A stretch of DNA of 37,352 nucleotides. It comes from Gammaproteobacteria bacterium. GTDB lineage: Bacteria; Pseudomonadota; Gammaproteobacteria; Steroidobacterales; JABDKV01. Below, piece after piece: positions 26,907 to 36,296 of the stretch. The DNA is taken from the NCBI GenBank assembly GCA_013002045.1, contig JABDKV010000273.1, positions 1-37,352 on the forward strand, in the 5' to 3' direction. The position numbers were made by a program, and so were the translations under genes. The notes under the pieces were generated by a model. It was not told the DNA's origin. It saw nothing but the letters and a program-made list of their open reading frames with translations, and made no database searches. How positions within the stretch are numbered: position 1 is the stretch's first letter; each line of letters begins with the position of its first letter.

Positions 26907-28284
26907 AGATTTCGCGATAACGGCGCACGATACGCAGCGCAATAATATTGAGAATCAGCGTGACCACGAACAGCATCAGCCCCAATGCGAACGCGGCCAG
27001 CGTCTTCGGACTGTCGAATTCCTGGTCACCGACAAGCAGGGTTACGATCTGCACCGTGATAGTGGTTACCGACTCCAGCGGATTAAGCGTAAGGTTGGCA
27101 GCCAGGCCCGCAGCCATGACCACGATCATGGTCTCACCTACCGCTCGCGACATGCCGAGCAAAACACCGCCGACGATACCGGGCAAGGCCGCCGGGATAA
27201 CGACATTGCGTACCGTTTCCGATTGCGTCGCACCCAGTGCGAAGGCACCGTCGCGCATCGCCTGCGGTACCGCATTGATGACATCGTCAGACAGTGACGA
27301 AATAAACGGAATAATCATGACCCCCATCACCAGGCCGGCTGCAAGCGCACTCTCGGAAGCAACATCCAACCCGAGCACTGAGCCCCACTCGCGTAGCATC
27401 GGTGCCACGGTCAGGGCTGCGAAAAACCCGTAGACCACTGTCGGAATGCCCGCCAGCACCTCGAGCAGCGGCTTGGCCACTGAGCGCACACCGGGGGCCG
27501 CGTACTCGGACAGGTATATCGCCGACATCAATCCAATAGGAACCGCTACCAGCATCGCAATCAGAGAAATTAGCAACGTACCGACGAATAACGGTACTGC
27601 ACCAAAAGAACCTGAGGAGCCGACCTGGTCAGCGCGGATCGCCGTCTGCGGACTCCATTCGAGTCCAAACAGGAATTCCGTTATCGGGACCGATTGAAAA
27701 AACCGCAGCGCCTCGAACAAAACCGACAGCACAATACCGACAGTCGTCAGTATCGCGATCGAGGCACAGGCCATCAGGAAAAACCGGAAAACAGTTTCCA
27801 CCCGGGTTCGCGCTGACAGATTGGGGCGCAGCACCATGATACCGATCGCGGCGCCCAGCAACCCTACCGCGAGTGCCAGCAAGCCACGTAACTGCTTGCT
27901 GCGCGCTTTCATCTCGACCAGGCGCGCGGCGCCGTCGGTAATCGCGGGATCCGATGAGGGAGCAACACCGGCGGCGACATTCAGCAATTCCGCCCGTGCC
28001 AGGTCGCGCTCGTCCGAGGTCATCGCCTGATACTGTGCCGGCAACTCAGTCCACACTTTACCCATAACGATCCGGTCCTCGAGACCGGTCCAGCCCAGCA
28101 GCAATGCCACCGCAGGCAGACTGGCCCACAGGGCGGCCAGTACACCGTAGTGCACCGGCAACGAATACAGCTGGCGCGGGTTACCCGCGACCAGCGCCAG
28201 CGCACGCGCGCGCCCACCGACATACGTCAGTGCCGCCAGTGTCGCCAGCACGATCAATAGGGTTCCTGTCTGCATTGTCTCCAC
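26899..28284 (-). CDS. pstC: Phosphate ABC transporter permease PstC
   Basis: AIYLSEYAAPGVRSVAKPLLEVLAGIPTVVYGFFA, MRDGAFALGATQSETVRNVVIPAALPGIVGGVLLGMSRAVGETMIV; overlaps pstA. Confidence 0.95.
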   Translation of the reverse strand: METMQTGTLLIVLATLAALTYVGGRARALALVAGNPRQLYSLPVHYGVLAALWASLPAVALLLGWTGLEDRIVMGKVWTELPAQYQAMTSDERDLARAELLNVAAGVAPSSDPAITDGAARLVEMKARSKQLRGLLALAVGLLGAAIGIMVLRPNLSARTRVETVFRFFLMACASIAILTTVGIVLSVLFEALRFFQSVPITEFLFGLEWSPQTAIRADQVGSSGSFGAVPLFVGTLLISLIAMLVAVPIGLMSAIYLSEYAAPGVRSVAKPLLEVLAGIPTVVYGFFAALTVAPMLREWGSVLGLDVASESALAAGLVMGVMIIPFISSLSDDVINAVPQAMRDGAFALGATQSETVRNVVIPAALPGIVGGVLLGMSRAVGETMIVVMAAGLAANLTLNPLESVTTITVQIVTLLVGDQEFDSPKTLAAFALGLMLFVVTLILNIIALRIVRRYREIYE

Positions 28285-28318
28285 CGGTACGACGCCATCC
28301 CCGGGCGTCTACCTGCTG

Positions 28319-29062
28319 TTAATCCAGTTCGTCGAGCTTGCGTTCGACCTCTGCGAGACTGGCATGACTCTGCATACCAATGTGTCGCACGTCTTTGCCA
28401 TGCGCGAGATAGATCACGTATTCACAAATGTTCTTGGCGTGATCGCCGATCCTTTCCAGTGCACGCGCGACCCACATCACGCTAAGCAGCGGACGAATGG
28501 TGCGCGGGTCTTCCATCATGAAGGTGATCAGCTGCCGCAGGATTGATTCATAGTGTTCGTCAACCTCGACATCGCGCTTGGCGACTTCGAAAGCCTCGTC
28601 GGCGTCGAGCCGGGCAAAGGCATTCAGCGAGCTATGCACCATTTGCTTGACGTGCGAACCCAGATTGCGGATCTCGCGATAACGGTTCTTTGGTTGCTTG
28701 GCCATTGCCAGGCCCGCCGCCAGGTAGCCGATTTTCTCTGCTTCGTCACCGATCCGCTCGAGGTCGGTGATCGTCTTGATCACCGTTACGACGAAACGCA
28801 AATCGCTGGCTGTCGGAGAGCGCTTGGCCAGGATGCGACTGCACTCTTCATCGATGGCGACTTCCAGGCTGTTGACCTTGTAATCGTCACGGGCGACTTG
28901 CTCGCCGAGATCGCTATCGCCCTGCGTCAGCGCCTTCATCGCCAGGTCGAGCTGTTGCTCTACCAGGCCGCCCATCTTGAGGACATTAGTACGCACCTCT
29001 TCGAGTTCCTGGTCGAACTGGCGTGATATATGGTGCGAAAACTCTATTTTCTTGTCAGCCAT
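28319..29062 (-). CDS. phoU: Phosphate signalling regulator PhoU
   Basis: SHHISRQFDQELEEVRTNVLKMGGLVEQQLDLAMKAL..., ERIGDEAEKIGYLA, ALERIGDHAKNICEYVIYLAHGKDVRH. Confidence 0.96.
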   Translation of the reverse strand: MADKKIEFSHHISRQFDQELEEVRTNVLKMGGLVEQQLDLAMKALTQGDSDLGEQVARDDYKVNSLEVAIDEECSRILAKRSPTASDLRFVVTVIKTITDLERIGDEAEKIGYLAAGLAMAKQPKNRYREIRNLGSHVKQMVHSSLNAFARLDADEAFEVAKRDVEVDEHYESILRQLITFMMEDPRTIRPLLSVMWVARALERIGDHAKNICEYVIYLAHGKDVRHIGMQSHASLAEVERKLDELD

Positions 29063-30380
29063 GTCCTATTGCCCTGTCTCCCGTAATAATCGGCTCAACC
29101 ACGACCCTTTCTGCAGGGAACAGGCAGCTGAACACAGATCCTTTATCGATTTCACTGGTGACCTCGAGTGTCGCACCGTGTCGTTCGAGCGCACTGCGCA
29201 CGATTGCCAGGCCGAGACCGGTACCACCACCCTGCCGCGAACGACCTTTGTCGACGCGATAGAAACGCTCGGTAATCCGCGGTATGTCATCGGCATGGAT
29301 GCCAATGCCATCATCCTCGACGAGCAGCGCAGCGCCATCGTCGTGGCGGATCCAGCGGGCGGTGATTATACCGCCGTCGCGAGTGTAACGAATCGCATTG
29401 CTGAGCAGGTTGGACAGCACCAGGACCACCTCGGGGCGATCGCCCAGCAAGGCAAGCCCCGGCTCGGCATCGATAACCAGCCGACGTCCACCAGCCGCAC
29501 TCGAGCGGGCGTCTTCGCAGACCTTCACCAGTAACGCGGACATGTCAATCGGCGTCAGCTCGGCCGAGCGATAGAGCCGATCGAGTCGCGACAGGTCCAG
29601 CAGGTCGCGCAGCAAGTCGCTCATTCGATTCGACTGGCGCGTCATCTCCGCCAGCGGTTCGTGCCAGGTGACGTCGATCTCCGGGTCGTCACGCATTCCA
29701 TCGAGATAACCGCGTATAACCGTCAATGGACTGCGCAGCTCGTGTGATGCGTTAGCAACAAAATCCCGTCGCGCTGCCTCAGCATGCTCGAGTTCAGTCA
29801 CGTCGCGGATTACAAGCAGGTGCCGGTTGCCCAAAAGCTTCATCGACTCCAGTCCCAGCAGCCGCCCCTCCTCCGCACGCGAATCGATCACCAGCTGCTC
29901 CGCATCGGCGTCGCGCAGGAGTTGGTCGATGACATCGGGGTGTCGCACAAAGTTAGTAACGCGCTGCCCGGTGTCATGGGCAACATCCAGATCAAGCATA
30001 CGCACGGCCGCATCATTGACCCACTCGATGCGGAAATCGCTATCGAGCAGGACCATGCCATCAGTAAATGAAGACGCAGCATCACGCGCCCAGCGCAACC
30101 ACGAAGCCACCCGCCGCGTCCGCGAGCGTTCGCGGCGACGACGCCGGTCGATCACACTGGCAACATCACTCCAGCCCATATCGAGCGATTGCCGCTCGCC
30201 ACTCTCGACCCAACGTTGCAGGCGACCGCGCTGCCACAACTGCCAACAGGCGACCAGCATCGCGTAAACGCTTAGCATCACAAATGGATAGCCGTCCCAC
30301 CAGCCGATCGCAAAGACGATGACGGCGCCGGCGATAAACAGGGCCAGTCGTGCCAGGCTGTGTGACTGACGCCGGATCAC
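29055..30380 (-). CDS. phoR: Phosphate regulon sensor histidine kinase PhoR
   Basis: PAS domain, [23 protein letters not shown] (H-box), [51 protein letters not shown]. Probable GTG start at 30380 overlapping the phoB stop (GTGA). Confidence 0.94.
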   Translation of the reverse strand: MIRRQSHSLARLALFIAGAVIVFAIGWWDGYPFVMLSVYAMLVACWQLWQRGRLQRWVESGERQSLDMGWSDVASVIDRRRRRERSRTRRVASWLRWARDAASSFTDGMVLLDSDFRIEWVNDAAVRMLDLDVAHDTGQRVTNFVRHPDVIDQLLRDADAEQLVIDSRAEEGRLLGLESMKLLGNRHLLVIRDVTELEHAEAARRDFVANASHELRSPLTVIRGYLDGMRDDPEIDVTWHEPLAEMTRQSNRMSDLLRDLLDLSRLDRLYRSAELTPIDMSALLVKVCEDARSSAAGGRRLVIDAEPGLALLGDRPEVVLVLSNLLSNAIRYTRDGGIITARWIRHDDGAALLVEDDGIGIHADDIPRITERFYRVDKGRSRQGGGTGLGLAIVRSALERHGATLEVTSEIDKGSVFSCLFPAERVVVEPIITGDRAIGHG

Positions 30381-31066
30381 GAGGCGGAAAACCGGTAGCC
30401 AGCGCCACGCACTGTCTTGATGTAAGCATCGCAACCACCATTGGCCAACGCCTTGCGCAGCCGACGGATGTGTACGTCGATGGTGCGCTCTTCGACATAA
30501 ACGTTGCGCCCCCAGACCCGGTCGAGCAACTGCGTGCGGCTATGAACGCGTTCGGGATGGGTCAGAAAAAACCGCAGTAGTTTGAATTCGGTCGGCCCCA
30601 GCGACACTTCCTCACCGCCCGCCATCACGCAATGACTCCCGAGATCGACTTTCAACTCGCCGGCCTCGATAACCTCAGATCCATCTCCGGGTGCGGCGCG
30701 GCGCAGCACTGCCGTGATCCGCGCCTGCAGCTCACGTTGCGAAAACGGTTTGGTGATGTAGTCGTCGGCACCGCTGTGCAAACCGGCCACCTTGTCATCC
30801 TCGGTGGCCCGGGCTGTCAGCATGATTACCGGTACATCCTGGTAGTCAGCATTGCGTTTCAGCGAGCGGGTCAACTCGAGACCGCTACTGTCGGGCAACA
30901 TCCAGTCCACCAGTATCAGGTCCGGAACTGTCTCCGCGAGTTGATCGAAGGCTTCACGACAGTTCGCCGCCTCCATGACGGCGAAGCCACCACGACGCAA
31001 TCCGAACGTGACCATGTCACGAATCGGCTTTTCATCTTCGACTACCAGGATGTTTGGCGCAGACAC
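30377..31066 (-). CDS. phoB: Phosphate regulon response regulator PhoB
   Basis: [23 protein letters not shown]..., [45 protein letters not shown], winged-helix C-terminus VRGAGYRFS. Confidence 0.95.
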   Translation of the reverse strand: MSAPNILVVEDEKPIRDMVTFGLRRGGFAVMEAANCREAFDQLAETVPDLILVDWMLPDSSGLELTRSLKRNADYQDVPVIMLTARATEDDKVAGLHSGADDYITKPFSQRELQARITAVLRRAAPGDGSEVIEAGELKVDLGSHCVMAGGEEVSLGPTEFKLLRFFLTHPERVHSRTQLLDRVWGRNVYVEERTIDVHIRRLRKALANGGCDAYIKTVRGAGYRFSAS

Positions 31067-31096
31067 GGTGTTCCTCCGTCAGAGACCCGTGCGCGG

Positions 31097-31130
31097 ATTA
31101 GAGCAGGCGGTTGTTTCAGAAATATGACAT
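31097..31130 (-). promoter_or_regulatory. Putative PhoB box and -10 element upstream of phoB
   Basis: Minus strand: aTGTCATATTTC TGAAACAACC gcctgc TCTAAT. Two half-sites with 11-bp period (Pho box consensus CTGTCATAWAWCTGTCAY), then a -10-like hexamer. Confidence 0.55.
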
Positions 31131-31204
31131 TTCCGTACTTGTTGCGCCACAGGCCACGCCCGCCACTATTGTTCCAGTCATCTGGAACTGGTTAAATATA
31201 CAGT

Positions 31205-32263
31205 ATGTCGCGACGAAAGCCTGCATCCATCGACTCCGCAATCGTCGGCCGCGGCTCGGCGTCGCGTATGCCCGGACGCTATGCGACCCGAGCCTGTATC
31301 AGCGAGGAAATGCCTACCGCGCCGGAAACCACGGTCAGCGAGGAGCAGGTGCGCTCGATAATCAGCCGTAATGCCTCGCCCGACATCCCGTTCGAGCAAT
31401 CGATCAACCCCTACCGCGGCTGCGAGCATGGATGCATCTATTGCTATGCCCGCCCTACCCATGCCTGGCTTGGATTGTCACCCGGTCTCGATTTCGAGTC
31501 CCGCCTGGTGGCCAAGACCGATGCGGCTGACGTCCTGACTCGCGAGCTGTCCAGTCCCGGTTACGTGGTCAAACCCATCACGCTCGGTGCCAATACCGAT
31601 CCCTACCAGCCGATAGAAAAACAGCGCCGCATCACCCGCAAGCTACTCAAGGTAATGCTGGATTTCCGTCACCCGGTCGTCATCGTCACCAAGAGTGCCC
31701 TGGTGCTGCGTGACATCGACCTGATCAAGGCACTGGCACGCCGCGGTCTGTGCCGGGTCGCACTCAGTATCACCACATTGGATCCGTCCCTGAAACGCAT
31801 CATGGAGCCACGTACCGCCTCGCCGGCCAGGCGGCTCGCATGCGGTGAGGAACTGGTTGCCAGCGGGGTCGCTGTCTCGCTGCTGCTGGCACCGATCATA
31901 CCGGCCATCAATGACCACGAAATCGAGGCAATCGTGGCGGCCGCAAAGGCGGCCGGCTTTGCATCTGCCGGATACGTTCTGTTACGCCTGCCGCACGAAG
32001 TTGCGCCGCTGTTCCAGCAATGGCTGCAAACGCACTTTCCCGACCGCGCCGGGCATGTCATGAGCCTGGTGCGCCAGACCCGGGGTGGAAAAAACTATGA
32101 CGCCCAATTCGGTCAGCGGCAAAGCGGTACCGGTCCGGTGGCGGCCATGATCCGGCAACGCTTCCGCCGGGCGACCCGGATGCATGCACTGGATCGGCCC
32201 GGCCCAGAACTCCGATGCGATCGGTTTCGCGACCCCGGGGATAGCCAAATCGCCCTATTTTGA
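31205..32263 (+). CDS. PA0069-family radical SAM protein (SplB-like)
   Basis: NPYRGCEHGCIYCYARPTHAWLGLSPGLDFESRLVAK (CxxxCxxC), PITLGANTDPYQPIEKQRRITRKLL, ALSITTLDPSLKRIMEPRTASP. Confidence 0.92.
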   Translation: MSRRKPASIDSAIVGRGSASRMPGRYATRACISEEMPTAPETTVSEEQVRSIISRNASPDIPFEQSINPYRGCEHGCIYCYARPTHAWLGLSPGLDFESRLVAKTDAADVLTRELSSPGYVVKPITLGANTDPYQPIEKQRRITRKLLKVMLDFRHPVVIVTKSALVLRDIDLIKALARRGLCRVALSITTLDPSLKRIMEPRTASPARRLACGEELVASGVAVSLLLAPIIPAINDHEIEAIVAAAKAAGFASAGYVLLRLPHEVAPLFQQWLQTHFPDRAGHVMSLVRQTRGGKNYDAQFGQRQSGTGPVAAMIRQRFRRATRMHALDRPGPELRCDRFRDPGDSQIALF

Positions 32264-32375
32264 ATGATTTAACATAGTAATATGAATTTTCATTGAAAGA
32301 TGAGCGCTATGATATTGATCTGCATTGGGAGATCAGATAGGTTCGAGTAATCATTCAAACAAGGAAGGTTTTTAC

Positions 32376-32516
32376 GTGGCACAACGCAATCGAGAGCGCC
32401 TGATGAAAACCACCGCGGAACGCAAGCTGAAAAAACGCTGGTCATTTTTTGACCGGGTCTTGCGTGGCCGTGACACGACAGAGCGGTTTATACCCCGCCC
32501 CGTCACCCGTAGTTAA
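32376..32516 (+). CDS. Small basic protein of unknown function (46 aa)
   Basis: GTG at 32376 with AAGGAAGG spaced about 7 nt upstream: VAQRNRERLMKTTAERKLKKRWSFFDRVLRGRDTTERFIPRPVTRS. Confidence 0.55.
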   Translation: MAQRNRERLMKTTAERKLKKRWSFFDRVLRGRDTTERFIPRPVTRS

Positions 32517-32580
32517 AGATCGGCCCAACGCGGCCGTTACCTTCCTGTGACGTTTGTACACATTTCAGGGAGAGCGGCTC

Positions 32581-33429
32581 ATGCAGGTCGTCGACCTATA
32601 CGAAGAAATAAGCGCAGCCATCGCGGCTGACGAACTGGCCCTGCCGAGTCTTCCGGATATTGCCTTGCGGATACACCGTGCGGCCAGCGACCCGGACTGC
32701 ACTTTCGCCACGATCGGGCGTGTGCTGAAACGCGATACCGCGATCTCGACGCAATTGATCCGCATGGCCAATGGCCCCCTGTATCGAACCCGGGTCCCGG
32801 TAACCAATGTGCGCTCGGCGATTCACCGGCTCGGTGTGCCGGGAGTCCGTAATTTCGTTACCACGGCGGCCTTGCGCAATCTGTTCAAGACCACCGATCT
32901 GAAGCTGACTCAACGGTTCCGCCAATTGTGGGAGCAATCGTGCGAGATCTCGGCGATGACGGCTGTACTGGCGACCTTCTGTGCCGGTTTCGATCCCGAT
33001 GACGCGCTGCTGGCCGGGCTGTTGCAGGACGTCGGCGCAGTAACGCTCTTGGGACAGGTCAGCAGAAGCAGCGATGCAACGCCCGATGACGAGATGCTGG
33101 ACAGAGCTATCGAGGAGTGGGCGCCGCGTGTTGGCGTACTGGTACTGACGCACTGGGGTTTCGACCAACGCTATATCGATGTCGCCAGGGCACGACACGA
33201 CTGGCACTTCGACAGTGGCGACGAAAAGACGACAATTGTCGATGTCATTACCGCGGCACGGCTACATTTCTATCGCGAAAAAAGAGTCCCCGGTTCATGG
33301 CCGGAGTTTGCCGCTATTCCCGCCTACCGCAAGCTGCCGGTACGCGACCTCAGTGAAGCCGGCGGCCTACTCCTGCTTTGCGAAGCAACGGAAGAGATTG
33401 AACAGGTGCGCCAGATGCTGCGTGACTAA
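32581..33429 (+). CDS. HDOD domain protein
   Basis: ATG at 32581 after AGGGAGAG; LPSLPDIALRIHRAASDPDCTFATIGRVLKRDTAISTQLIRMANGPLYRTR...VRSAIHRLGVPGVRNFV typical HDOD. Confidence 0.88.
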   Translation: MQVVDLYEEISAAIAADELALPSLPDIALRIHRAASDPDCTFATIGRVLKRDTAISTQLIRMANGPLYRTRVPVTNVRSAIHRLGVPGVRNFVTTAALRNLFKTTDLKLTQRFRQLWEQSCEISAMTAVLATFCAGFDPDDALLAGLLQDVGAVTLLGQVSRSSDATPDDEMLDRAIEEWAPRVGVLVLTHWGFDQRYIDVARARHDWHFDSGDEKTTIVDVITAARLHFYREKRVPGSWPEFAAIPAYRKLPVRDLSEAGGLLLLCEATEEIEQVRQMLRD

Positions 33430-33899
33430 TCACGTGGTTTGGCGCGGACGTAAATTACTTTTGTTACCTCTGCCACAGTGGCACCGTCATCATCGACAAT
33501 CGGAAACGCGAACTCAGGGCGATAGGCGTCGCCGCTAGCGGTCTGCTCGCGAATTTCGCCGATGGTTTCCCGAGTCAGCCTGATACGCGCGTGCACCGTC
33601 CCGCGCCCCGGCTTTACAAAGCGAATACTGGCTGCCTGGTCCCAAACCACGTAGTCGCGCCCAAGGGCACCTACCAGTAGCAGCATCAGGTGGGGGTCGA
33701 CCATCGAATACAGGCTGCCACCGAAATGCGTACCCACAGCGTTCCTGTTGTACCAGCGCAACGGCATCCTGACATCGAGACCGGTCCAGTCATCGGCTAC
33801 CTTGTCGACCCGCACGCCGGCGCCCAGATACGGCGGATACCAGTTGAGAAACCAGCGCAGGCGCCGCGGAGTCCAGTTTCTTAGCAAGGTTTTCTCCAA
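33426..33899 (-). CDS. DUF4442 / hotdog-fold thioesterase-like protein
   Basis: RWFLNWYPPYLGAGVRVDKVADDWTGLDVRMPLRWYNRNAVGTHFGGSLYSMVDPHLMLLLVGALG typical DUF4442. Confidence 0.85.
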   Translation of the reverse strand: MEKTLLRNWTPRRLRWFLNWYPPYLGAGVRVDKVADDWTGLDVRMPLRWYNRNAVGTHFGGSLYSMVDPHLMLLLVGALGRDYVVWDQAASIRFVKPGRGTVHARIRLTRETIGEIREQTASGDAYRPEFAFPIVDDDGATVAEVTKVIYVRAKPRD

Positions 33900-33985
33900 T
33901 ATCTCGGTATTGCCCGAGCTTACCAGTGCGGGTAATCGATACTACAATGCAGCTATACAACACTTTACGGCCCGGGAGAACGCAA

Positions 33986-34540
33986 ATGCCTACTGTACTT
34001 GTGCCACTGGCAGAGGGTTGTGAGGAACTCGAGACCATTACCATCGTCGACCTGTTACGGCGTGCGGGTGTTGAGGTCACCACAGCCGCACTGGGGGAAC
34101 GCAATGTGACCGGGTCACACGACATCACCATTGTTGCCGACGCGACACTGGACGACGTTGCCAGTGTGGACTTCGACATGATCGTGTTGCCGGGTGGCCT
34201 GCCTGGGGCTGACAACCTGCAGGCTGATTCACGTATCCGTGAACTACTGAGTGAGATGGCGTCGGCGGGTCGCTATGTGGCTGCGATCTGTGCCGCACCC
34301 AGGGTCCTGGCTGCTGCGGGGCTGCTCGATGGCAAGCACGCCACCAGCTACCCGGGATTCCTGGCCGACTACGAAGTCGATTACCAGGAGAAGACCGTTG
34401 TACAGGATGGACGCATTATTACCTCTCGAGGACCGGGTACTGCGATCGATTTTGCCTTGTCGCTGATCGAAAACCTGTGTGGTCGCGAGCAAAGAGATAG
34501 CGTTGAGTCGGCGCTGCAGCGACCTCCCCGGGCCGCCTGA
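33986..34540 (+). CDS. DJ-1/PfpI family protein (YajL-like)
   Basis: MPTVLVPLAEGCEELETITIVDLLRRAGVEVTTA..., VLPGGLPGADNL, AAICAAPRVLAAAGLLDGKHATSYPG (nucleophile Cys). Confidence 0.9.
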   Translation: MPTVLVPLAEGCEELETITIVDLLRRAGVEVTTAALGERNVTGSHDITIVADATLDDVASVDFDMIVLPGGLPGADNLQADSRIRELLSEMASAGRYVAAICAAPRVLAAAGLLDGKHATSYPGFLADYEVDYQEKTVVQDGRIITSRGPGTAIDFALSLIENLCGREQRDSVESALQRPPRAA

Positions 34541-35018
34541 GCTCAGCAACGCCTGGTGTGAAAACCCGACTGCATCCAGCGATACCCGGCGTGCCAGGGG
34601 CACCACTGCATTGAATGTTTTCTTCTATGGCCTGTTCATGGACACCGACCTGCTTGCTGCGCACGGGATCAGGCCAGTTGCGACACGTTCGGGCGTGGTC
34701 GAGGGATATACATTGCGCATTGGTGCGCGGGCCACGCTCGTTCGCCACACAGAGAGCCAGGTTCACGGCGTCTTGATGGAGCTCGGAACAGCAGAGCTTA
34801 GCGCCCTGTACGCTGCAGAGAGCGTTGCCGACTACGTCCCGGAGCCGGTTTCTGTTCAACTCCGCGATGGCAGCGAGGTCGATGCCACCTGTTACAACCT
34901 GCCGCCGGACAAAATCGCAGGAAGCAATCCGCACTATGCCGCCAGGCTGCTGCAGCTTGCCAGGCAACTGGGATTCCCGGCGTCGTACCTTGAGCAAATC
35001 CGGCAGGCGCAGTCATAG
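34479..35018 (+). CDS. Gamma-glutamylcyclotransferase/AIG2-like protein (start uncertain)
   Basis: NVFFYGLFMDTDLLAAHGIRPVATRSGVVEGYTLRIGARATLVRHTESQVHGVLMEL resembles the GGCT-like fold. The true start may be internal, e.g. near the TTG before NVFFYG. Confidence 0.68.
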   Translation: MVASKEIALSRRCSDLPGPPELSNAWCENPTASSDTRRARGTTALNVFFYGLFMDTDLLAAHGIRPVATRSGVVEGYTLRIGARATLVRHTESQVHGVLMELGTAELSALYAAESVADYVPEPVSVQLRDGSEVDATCYNLPPDKIAGSNPHYAARLLQLARQLGFPASYLEQIRQAQS

Positions 35019-35059
35019 TCAAAGGACCGGCGAGCGGGTGGCAGTCTGCACCGGTCCCT

Positions 35060-35095
35060 GAGCTATCCCCGTGCTTTGCGGCACGGGAATAGCTC
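35060..35095. terminator. Bidirectional hairpin between convergent genes
   Basis: GAGCTATcCCCGTGC-tttgcg-GCACGGGaATAGCTC: 15-bp arms with one mismatch between the convergent GGCT-like gene and pstS; no clear U-tract. Confidence 0.65.
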
Positions 35096-35104
35096 TAATC
35101 CGGT

Positions 35105-36166
35105 TCAATCGGCTGCGAGCAGATGCAATTCACCCAGCAGATTGACCGTGGCGTGCATGCGGCCACGCTCGAAATCTGGCATCGGGATCAGGCCACGATC
35201 GCTGAGATAGCCTTCCGGACCCCAGGTGCGCTCCGCTGTGTACTCGCCGAGGAACTCAGCGATTCCCGGGATAATATCGACATGCGCTTTCTTGACGTAG
35301 AAGTACAGCGGCCGTGAAACGGGGTAGTCACCCTCGGCGATGGCATCAAATTGCGGTTCGACTCCATCGACCAGCGATCCCTGTACCTTGTCAGAGTTCT
35401 GGTCGAGAAAACTGAAACCGAAAATGCCGAGTGCAGCGGGATTGACGTCCAGTTTTTGCACAATCAGATTATCGTTCTCACCCGCTTCGACATAGGCACC
35501 GTCTTCGCGCACTGTGTGACAACGCGCCTTGTAGGCATCTTTATCGGTCTTCTTGATCGCCTTGACCCACGCAAAGGTCGTGCAACCACCTTCCATGGCC
35601 AGTTCGACAAAGGCATCGCGTGTACCGGATGTCGGCGGCGGACCGAGCACTTCAATATCGACCTGCGGCAGCTCGGGATTTACATCGCTCCATTTCTTGT
35701 AGGGATTAGGCACCCAGGTTTCGCTGCCATCCGGATTGGGCACATCACGCGCAAGCCCGAGGTAGATGTCGCGACGAGTCAGTTCGTAACGTTCTGCCTT
35801 GCGCGAATTAGCCAGCACAATGCCATCGTAGCCGATCTTGACCTCGACGATTTCATCAACGCCATTAGCGCGGCACTGATCCAGTTCCGACTGCTTGATG
35901 CGACGGGATGAATTGCTGATATCCGGATGTGCCGGTCCTATACCCGAACAGAACAGCTTCATTCCGCCACCCGATCCGGTCGACTCGATCTTGGGTGTCT
36001 TGAAATCTGTGGAACGCCCAAACTGCTCTGCCACGACCGTCGAGAACGGGTACACAGTCGAGGACCCAACGATACTAATGTAATCGCGCACGGTTTGAGC
36101 GTGCGTCGCAGTCAACGGTGCCAGAATCAGCAGCACGGAAAAAACCCACCTAAAACACTTGGTCAT
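35105..36166 (-). CDS. pstS: Phosphate-binding periplasmic protein PstS
   Basis: YISIVGSSTVYPFSTVVAEQFGRSTDFKTPKIESTGSGGGMKLFCSGIG...HPDISNSSRRIKQSE...GPPPTSGTRDAFVEL. Confidence 0.94.
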   Translation of the reverse strand: MTKCFRWVFSVLLILAPLTATHAQTVRDYISIVGSSTVYPFSTVVAEQFGRSTDFKTPKIESTGSGGGMKLFCSGIGPAHPDISNSSRRIKQSELDQCRANGVDEIVEVKIGYDGIVLANSRKAERYELTRRDIYLGLARDVPNPDGSETWVPNPYKKWSDVNPELPQVDIEVLGPPPTSGTRDAFVELAMEGGCTTFAWVKAIKKTDKDAYKARCHTVREDGAYVEAGENDNLIVQKLDVNPAALGIFGFSFLDQNSDKVQGSLVDGVEPQFDAIAEGDYPVSRPLYFYVKKAHVDIIPGIAEFLGEYTAERTWGPEGYLSDRGLIPMPDFERGRMHATVNLLGELHLLAAD

Positions 36167-36223
36167 AACAAGTCGACTCCTATTTTAAATTCCTGACGAG
36201 CCACCGGCTCGAACGCTGCGCAT

Positions 36224-36257
36224 AACATAGCGGCACTTTATTGCAGTTTTATTGCAT
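36224..36257 (-). promoter_or_regulatory. Putative PhoB box and -10 element upstream of pstS
   Basis: Minus strand: TGCAATAAAAC TGCAATAAAG tgccgc TATGTT; perfect 9-bp direct repeat at 11-bp period, 6 nt before a -10-like hexamer. Confidence 0.7.
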
Positions 36258-36296
36258 TCCGCCGGATTCACTACGGATCGGACAGGCGTCGCCCCT

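Noticed and set aside
25617-28284. Unusually long periplasmic domains in PstA and PstC
   Set aside because: Enlarged N-terminal regions (DUF3333-type in PstA) are known in many gammaproteobacterial Pst permeases.
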